34,623 bases of DNA from CAZVAN01 sp964625245 (lineage in GTDB: Bacteria; Patescibacteriota; Saccharimonadia; Saccharimonadales; UBA10212), in NCBI GenBank assembly GCA_964625245.1, contig CAZVAN010000006.1, forward strand, positions 1 to 34,623, written 5' to 3'. The notes under the pieces were generated by a model. That model made no database searches. It saw only the letters and a program-made list of their open reading frames with translations, and was not told the DNA's origin. Of this stretch, positions 30,772 through 34,623 are shown in pieces; within the stretch, counting starts at the first letter, position 1; each line of letters opens with the position of its first letter. The position numbers and the translations under genes were made by a program.

Positions 30772-31347
30772 ATGATTGCAACGTTATCGGGTAAGGTGGC
30801 TGAAAAGATGCTAGACATGGTGGTGCTAGACTGCGGCGGAGTAGGCTATGGCCTGTTTGTGACTTTTGAAGATTACGGCGCCTTGGAGGAGGGAAGTGAG
30901 GTCAAGGTTTATGTCTACGAGCACATCCGTGAAATTACTCATGACCTCTATGGTTTCCGTAATCAAGAGACCAAGCAACTTTTTGAACAGCTTTTAAGTG
31001 TAAATGGCGTTGGGCCAAAAATGGCCTTGGCAATACTCAGCATAGCCAATGCTCAACAAGTTCGGGCGGCCATTGCTTCAGGTAACACTAAATTTATCTC
31101 TCAGGCTAATGGCGTAGGCAAGCGAGTGGCCGAACGGGTAGTCGTAGACCTTAAAGACAAAGTCGGCTTAACTGCCAGTGAGGATGCTACCGGCTTTTTA
31201 TCAACACCAGCCGGCAACCCGAACGATGAAGCACTGCAGGGCCTGGTAGCACTTGGCTTTACGGTTCAAGATGCCACCGAAGCCCTAAAGAAAGTGGACA
31301 GTAAACTATCACCAGAAGAACGAATAAAACAAGCACTCAAGTTCTAG
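30772..31347 (+). CDS. ruvA: Holliday junction branch migration protein RuvA
   Basis: A 191-residue DNA-binding subunit of the RuvAB branch migration motor. The N-terminal OB fold (MIATLSGKV, YVYEHIREITHDLYGF) is followed by two helix-hairpin-helix motifs (LLSVNGVGPKMALAIL, ANGVGKRVAERVVVDLKDK) and the C-terminal domain III that binds RuvB (NDEALQGLVALGF, EERIKQALKF). AAGGA precedes the ATG closely. It is the last gene of the yebC operon. The next promoter begins right after its stop. Confidence 0.97.
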   Translation: MIATLSGKVAEKMLDMVVLDCGGVGYGLFVTFEDYGALEEGSEVKVYVYEHIREITHDLYGFRNQETKQLFEQLLSVNGVGPKMALAILSIANAQQVRAAIASGNTKFISQANGVGKRVAERVVVDLKDKVGLTASEDATGFLSTPAGNPNDEALQGLVALGFTVQDATEALKKVDSKLSPEERIKQALKF

Positions 31348-31351
31348 CATA

Positions 31352-31380
31352 TTGTAACATTAGCGCTTTTATGGTATAAT
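31352..31380 (+). promoter_or_regulatory. Promoter of the 443-residue unknown gene, leaderless geometry
   Basis: TTGTAA (31352-31357), 17 bases, a perfect TATAAT (31375-31380), then 8 bases to the ATG at 31389. Confidence 0.75.
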
Positions 31381-31388
31381 CTCATACT

Positions 31389-32720
31389 ATGTCATCTGAG
31401 AACAAATCGCCTAGCGAGCACCCCGTCACCGTTGGTGAACCGGGACCAGTTCCTATTGTATTACGCGCAGAAGGCCTATCTAAAGTGATTGGTTTTTATG
31501 ATAATCTTGGTAAAACAAATGTCGCAGAAACACACGAACGCTTAAATTCCGTAGCAAGAGCTGTATTTAAAAAGACTTTTGGTGTCCGTGAACTAATTAA
31601 ATCGGGCATGTCAGAGAGTGCAGCCAACCAGATGGCGGACGATTTTTATTTTGGCACCCAACATAGTCGCGATGATACCGATACGCCTTACAATCCAGAT
31701 AAAAAAAGCTTTATCCGAGAATATAAAGGCAAGATAAAAAAAGATAATCGCCGGGCACTTACCTCCGTACTAGATGAAGAAAAAAAAGCTTTCTTATACG
31801 ATGAACAACTTAGCTCAGATTCTGAAATTATTGAAGAGATAGAGCCAATAGTTTTAAAGCCTTTACCTCAAAGAATTGTGCTAGCCGAGGATAGTGTAGT
31901 ACTGCCTAGACACACTGAAGTTGTACAGGCAGCAAGTTATGAAGGTATTAGCGGGGAAGACAAAATAACACTTAATCGGCTAATAAAACTAGCTGGCCAA
32001 GATATTGCTGCATCGTTACCCATAGAAGCTGTTCCTCCATCTATAGCCACTATAAAAGGTGGATTATATATTCCTCCTCATGATTCACGATACGCAAAGG
32101 CTCAACAATTAGTTAAAGTAGGGGTTTTTGAAGGCACGGAAAAGCTTGGCGTGGTATTTCCGGCAGACGAATTTCCAAAAGTCGCCCGCAGCCCTCGGGA
32201 TTTAGCTAGGCATATGCAAGCCAGAACACGTAGAGCCAATGAAGCCAACGAAGACTTGGACGATGTTTTTGAAAAAACTGGACGGTCTGCTGGTCACGTA
32301 TTGGAAGATAAAATTGTTGCCATGGGTGCTCTCAGCATGGAACTTACTGCCGACCAGGATTTCCTAAGAAAAATGCGCACTGAGGTAGGAAATTCATGGA
32401 TTGCCCACTATAAGTCAAAGAACTTAGAAAGGCACCGGGTACGTACCGATGAAATGATTCACGACACAGCGGATATAGCTGCCATAAATCTAAACCCTGG
32501 GTCGACTGAAATAAAAAGACTCCACGACGAGATTAAAAAACTACTTTACGGCGGAAACCATAGTCATGCTGAGATAGCTCAAATTTGGCATGAGTACATA
32601 ACACTTGTGGGCAAATATATCGGAATGAGGTTAAACAAAATTGAAGTTTCTGTAAAGTTGACCGGAGAAGAACTTGCGTACTACCAGCCGTTCCTTGACA
32701 GAAAACAAGTAGCCGCTTAA
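31389..32720 (+). CDS. Unknown protein, 443 residues
   Basis: A soluble, charged protein without a signal peptide or a family I recognise. The N-terminal part is rich in charged helices (SKVIGFYDNLGKTNVAETHERLNS, FKKTFGVRELIKSGMSESAANQMADDFYFG). The middle part (about residues 140-200) is acidic (SSDSEIIEEIEPIVL). The C-terminal third is helical with TADQDFLRKMRTEVGNSWIAHYKSK and WHEYITLVGKYIGMRL. It has a strong leaderless-type promoter and is followed by a shorter unknown acidic gene after 20 bases. Both end near a dus gene. No repeat or membrane segment is visible. Base composition is AT-richer than the chaperone genes. Confidence 0.8.
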   Translation: MSSENKSPSEHPVTVGEPGPVPIVLRAEGLSKVIGFYDNLGKTNVAETHERLNSVARAVFKKTFGVRELIKSGMSESAANQMADDFYFGTQHSRDDTDTPYNPDKKSFIREYKGKIKKDNRRALTSVLDEEKKAFLYDEQLSSDSEIIEEIEPIVLKPLPQRIVLAEDSVVLPRHTEVVQAASYEGISGEDKITLNRLIKLAGQDIAASLPIEAVPPSIATIKGGLYIPPHDSRYAKAQQLVKVGVFEGTEKLGVVFPADEFPKVARSPRDLARHMQARTRRANEANEDLDDVFEKTGRSAGHVLEDKIVAMGALSMELTADQDFLRKMRTEVGNSWIAHYKSKNLERHRVRTDEMIHDTADIAAINLNPGSTEIKRLHDEIKKLLYGGNHSHAEIAQIWHEYITLVGKYIGMRLNKIEVSVKLTGEELAYYQPFLDRKQVAA

Positions 32721-32740
32721 AAGAAGGATATAATTAACTC

Positions 32741-33160
32741 ATGACTGAACTTTCGCAAAGCTCAAGCGCTGAGGGTGATGAAGCTTCTGATGAGGTTGTA
32801 GGCGCTAGCGAACTGCATCAAGCAGTCAGGAGAGTGGTTGAAGGTTCTATGCACCCGAGATTCTCCGAAACAACCACGCCCAGCATGCAAGCGATGTCAA
32901 TAGAAGAGCGCGCTGCAATTGGCGCAAGAAAAGATAGAGAGAGATCGCTCCAGGGTAGAAGACAGGCCGTTGGTCTAGATAGGGCAGACGATAGCCATCT
33001 AGCTCTTTCAGAAGAAGACAGAGCTGCCGGGGATAGAGCCAAGAATTTTATCGAAGACATGCTAGACGATATCGGTACCTTTGACGTTACGGCCTACCTA
33101 CAAAAACATCCAGATAAACGAGCAGAAGCTAAAGAGCTAGGTTTCTTAAGAAGCGAATAA
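32741..33160 (+). CDS. Unknown acidic protein, 139 residues
   Basis: A soluble protein with many Glu, Asp, Arg and Ser, probably partly disordered at the N terminus (SSSAEGDEASDEVVGAS). Its C terminus (RAKNFIEDMLDDIGTFDVTAYLQKHPDKRAEAKELGFL) should be helical. No family recognised. TATAAT (32729-32734) ends 6 bases before the ATG, and AAGAAGGA lies before it, so either leaderless or normal initiation is possible. It follows the 443-residue gene by 20 bases and precedes dus by 5, so it may be co-transcribed with either. Confidence 0.75.
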   Translation: MTELSQSSSAEGDEASDEVVGASELHQAVRRVVEGSMHPRFSETTTPSMQAMSIEERAAIGARKDRERSLQGRRQAVGLDRADDSHLALSEEDRAAGDRAKNFIEDMLDDIGTFDVTAYLQKHPDKRAEAKELGFLRSE

Positions 33161-33165
33161 GGATT

Positions 33166-34113
33166 ATGCATAACCTGCCTAAGCCTTTCTTTGTATTGGC
33201 GCCGATGGACGATGTAACGGACACAGTTTTTCGCCAGATTGTAGCCGAATGCGCCAAACCCGATCTATTCTTCACGGAGTTTGTAAATGTTGACGGTCTG
33301 CAAAGCCCGGGGCGTCCCAAGCTGATGCATAAACTACTTCTTAGTGACAGGGAAAAACCGGCCGTTGCTCAACTATGGGGGCTAAAGCCAGAAAATTATT
33401 ACAAAACTACCAAAGAGCTTATTAAGATGGGCTTTGGTGGGGTAGATATAAACATGGGCTGCCCGGTAAAAACGGTTATTAAAAATGGGGCCTGTGCGGC
33501 TTTAATAAATAACAGGGAACTAGCAGGTCAAATTATAGATGCCACCAGGGAGGCAGCGGGCGGCGACTTCCCTGTTTCAGTAAAGACGCGGGTAGGTTTT
33601 ACAACGGTTGATATGACCTGGATAGAATTCCTGTTATATAAAAAACTTAACATGTTAAGTATCCACGGCCGGACAGCTAAAGAACTATCTAAAGTTCCAG
33701 CAAATTGGGACTACATTGGGGAGGCTCGTTCCCTGCGCGATTCCCTTTCGCCCGGCACGCTAATTGTTGGCAATGGCGACATTCGTTCGCGAACTCATGG
33801 CTTGGAGCTAGCTAAAAAGTACCACCTGGACGGAGTCATGGTTGGCCGAGCCATCTTTGACGATCCGTTTTTATTTGCGGAACAGAGTCCTTGGGAAAGC
33901 TGGACGCCACAGCAAAAGATTGAGTTATTTAAAAAACACATAGAACTGCACCAAAAAACCTACAAAGCCGGAGAGCGACGGTTTGAGACACTGCGTAAGT
34001 TCTGTAAAGTCTACGTAGCCGGCTTTGATGGAGCCTCAGAACTCAGAAATAAATTCATGAATAGCCAGACACCGGAACAAGCGTTAACTCTGTTGGCAAA
34101 AGTAGAAACTTAG
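33166..34113 (+). CDS. dus: tRNA-dihydrouridine synthase (DusB-like)
   Basis: A 315-residue FMN-dependent enzyme that reduces uridine to dihydrouridine in the tRNA D-loop. The TIM barrel begins APMDDVTDTVFRQIV (residues 12-26). The catalytic Cys99 lies in DINMGCPVKTVIKNGACAAL. The FMN and phosphate sites are SVKTRVGF, SIHGRTAKE, NGDIRSRTHG and DGVMVGRAIFDDPF. The usual Gly-Ala of the active-site loop is Ala-Cys here (NGACAAL). Length is normal. AAGGATT lies before the ATG. The D-loop of the window's tRNA-Lys is a plausible type of target. Confidence 0.95.
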   Translation: MHNLPKPFFVLAPMDDVTDTVFRQIVAECAKPDLFFTEFVNVDGLQSPGRPKLMHKLLLSDREKPAVAQLWGLKPENYYKTTKELIKMGFGGVDINMGCPVKTVIKNGACAALINNRELAGQIIDATREAAGGDFPVSVKTRVGFTTVDMTWIEFLLYKKLNMLSIHGRTAKELSKVPANWDYIGEARSLRDSLSPGTLIVGNGDIRSRTHGLELAKKYHLDGVMVGRAIFDDPFLFAEQSPWESWTPQQKIELFKKHIELHQKTYKAGERRFETLRKFCKVYVAGFDGASELRNKFMNSQTPEQALTLLAKVET

Positions 34114-34121
34114 CACATAAT
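34093..34121 (+). promoter_or_regulatory. Promoter of the 121-residue gene, leaderless geometry
   Basis: TTGGCA (34093-34098), 17 bases, CATAAT (34116-34121), then 9 bases to the ATG at 34131. Confidence 0.55.
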
Positions 34122-34130
34122 TGCTTATAG

Positions 34131-34496
34131 ATGAAGACTGACTCTGAGCCACTAAGCTCAACAAATCAAAGGCCAGACCTAAGACTTATAGTTCCTGAGA
34201 GTGAGCCGGAAGGCATAATCATAAAATCTCCCGAGGATTATGAGCAAGTTGAAGGCCGCGTTCGCCGGTTTGCCCGCACCATACTTGGACCCTTAAAGCG
34301 ATTCCATAAACAGCACTTAGCCCTTGTTAAACCTGAGATGGATAAAATGCCTTGGGAGACACCTGGTTTTAGTGCCAAGATGCACGCTGAGTCTTTAAGG
34401 ACTACTGCAGAAACGATTGAGGCTCGTACGGCTGCCCCCTCTAGCTTGGATAGACATGAGCCACCTGCGGACAGCTTCTCAGAACCCAAAGACTAA
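34131..34496 (+). CDS. Unknown protein, 121 residues
   Basis: A small soluble protein with no recognised family. Polar ends (MKTDSEPLSSTNQRP at the start, RHEPPADSFSEPKD at the end) flank a basic helical middle (EQVEGRVRRFARTILGPLKRFHKQHLALVKPEM). No membrane segment. The basic helix could bind nucleic acid, but nothing shows this. It follows dus by 17 bases and has its own candidate promoter. A hairpin terminator lies just downstream. Confidence 0.65.
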   Translation: MKTDSEPLSSTNQRPDLRLIVPESEPEGIIIKSPEDYEQVEGRVRRFARTILGPLKRFHKQHLALVKPEMDKMPWETPGFSAKMHAESLRTTAETIEARTAAPSSLDRHEPPADSFSEPKD

Positions 34497-34533
34497 TAAA
34501 ACAAGCTCCGGCTAATTTTATTGCACCGGAGCT
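34494..34533 (-). terminator. Terminator of the minus-strand tRNA, possibly bidirectional
   Basis: AGCTCCGG (34504-34511) pairs with CCGGAGCT (34526-34533), loop 14. On the minus strand it is followed by TTGTTTTATT. On the plus strand only CTATAGTTTG follows, so it stops the tRNA transcript best but may also serve the gene ending at 34496. Confidence 0.75.
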
Positions 34534-34552
34534 CTATAGTTTGTCGCCAGCT

Positions 34553-34623
34553 TGGTGGGGATGCCTGGATTTGAACCAGGGACCAATCGGTTATGAGCCG
34601 ACTGCTCTAACCACTGAGCTACA
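34553..34623 (-). tRNA. tRNA with anticodon CAT (Met or Ile2), 5' end cut by window edge
   Basis: On the minus strand all but the first five acceptor bases are present: TG of the acceptor, D-stem GCTC/GAGC, anticodon stem GTCGG/CCGAT with loop CTCATAA (anticodon at 34593-34595), T-stem CCTGG/CCAGG, acceptor CATCCCC, discriminator A and encoded CCA (34553-34555). Overall sequence, including GTGGTTAGAGCAG and TTGGTC, resembles E. coli tRNA-Ile2 (lysidine-modified) as much as elongator tRNA-Met. Initiator tRNA is unlikely, since the GGG/CCC pairs of its anticodon stem are missing. Confidence 0.92.

Noticed and set aside
1..34623. Recoding of TGA as Gly, as in some Patescibacteria
   Set aside because: TGA ends several well-bounded genes (grpE at 13589, S51 at 30291, the membrane protein at 24049) exactly where family length or overlap predicts.
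1..34623. CRISPR array, prophage, insertion sequence or defence island
   Set aside because: I saw no regularly spaced direct repeats, transposase, integrase, phage structural genes or recognisable defence genes.

Overview
This 34.6 kb window is densely packed, conserved-looking bacterial chromosome. It has 40 protein-coding genes, two of them under 50 codons plus stop, two tRNA genes (one cut by the right edge), few gaps and several overlapping gene ends. I see no insertion sequence, prophage, CRISPR array or rRNA. TGA works as a stop codon (for example at 24049-24051 and in the ATGA overlaps at 13588 and 30290), so the standard bacterial code applies. A Candidate Phyla Radiation / Patescibacteria bacterium, most likely Saccharibacteria (TM7)-like, fits best: many short single-membrane-span proteins without known domains, a shortened HrcA, a ComEC without its nuclease-like domain, and a MurL-type glutamate epimerase. 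This placement is inference; there is no 16S rRNA in the window.

Layout. 1-2021: the end of a Pro/Ala-rich membrane protein, then a MurC-type ligase on the minus strand. 2116-3905: three small uncharacterised proteins, one a 66-residue basic protein with its own strong promoter and terminator. 4007-5864: a two-gene ABC-2 exporter, followed by a hairpin-rich gap. 6067-12240: MurJ flippase, LepA (EF4), a surface beta-propeller protein, and two guanylate-kinase-like proteins in tandem, the second with a broken P-loop.

12283-17958 is a heat-shock operon under a CIRCE operator whose spacer is the -35 box, with a second degenerate CIRCE touching the hrcA start codon. The order is hrcA, grpE, unknown, dnaK, zinc ribbon, mini membrane protein, unknown, dnaJ: four unrecognised genes lie among the chaperone genes. 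17947-23479 holds a methyltransferase, a mini membrane protein, a class I glutamine amidotransferase, a MurL-like epimerase, an ATP-grasp/retropepsin-like fusion (RimK-like plus RimB-like), a stand-alone RimK and a DUF192 protein. Most of these families work on glutamate, glutamine or glutamyl peptides. 23569-28422: two membrane proteins, tRNA-Lys, a MarP-like membrane serine protease and ComEC. 28450-31347: yebC, Nudix, S51 peptidase, ruvC, ruvA. 31389-34496: three unknown proteins around a tRNA-dihydrouridine synthase, then a minus-strand tRNA with anticodon CAT.

The most general signal is in expression. About a dozen operon-leading genes have a -10 box ending only 6-10 bases before the start codon, often with a -35 box exactly 17 bases further upstream. 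Their mRNAs should be leaderless or nearly so, while genes inside operons more often show Shine-Dalgarno sequences (dnaK has a perfect AAGGAGG). Cell-envelope work (MurC, MurL, MurJ, ABC exporter, MarP-like protease), protein quality control and DNA uptake/recombination (ComEC, RuvA, RuvC) are the main themes.
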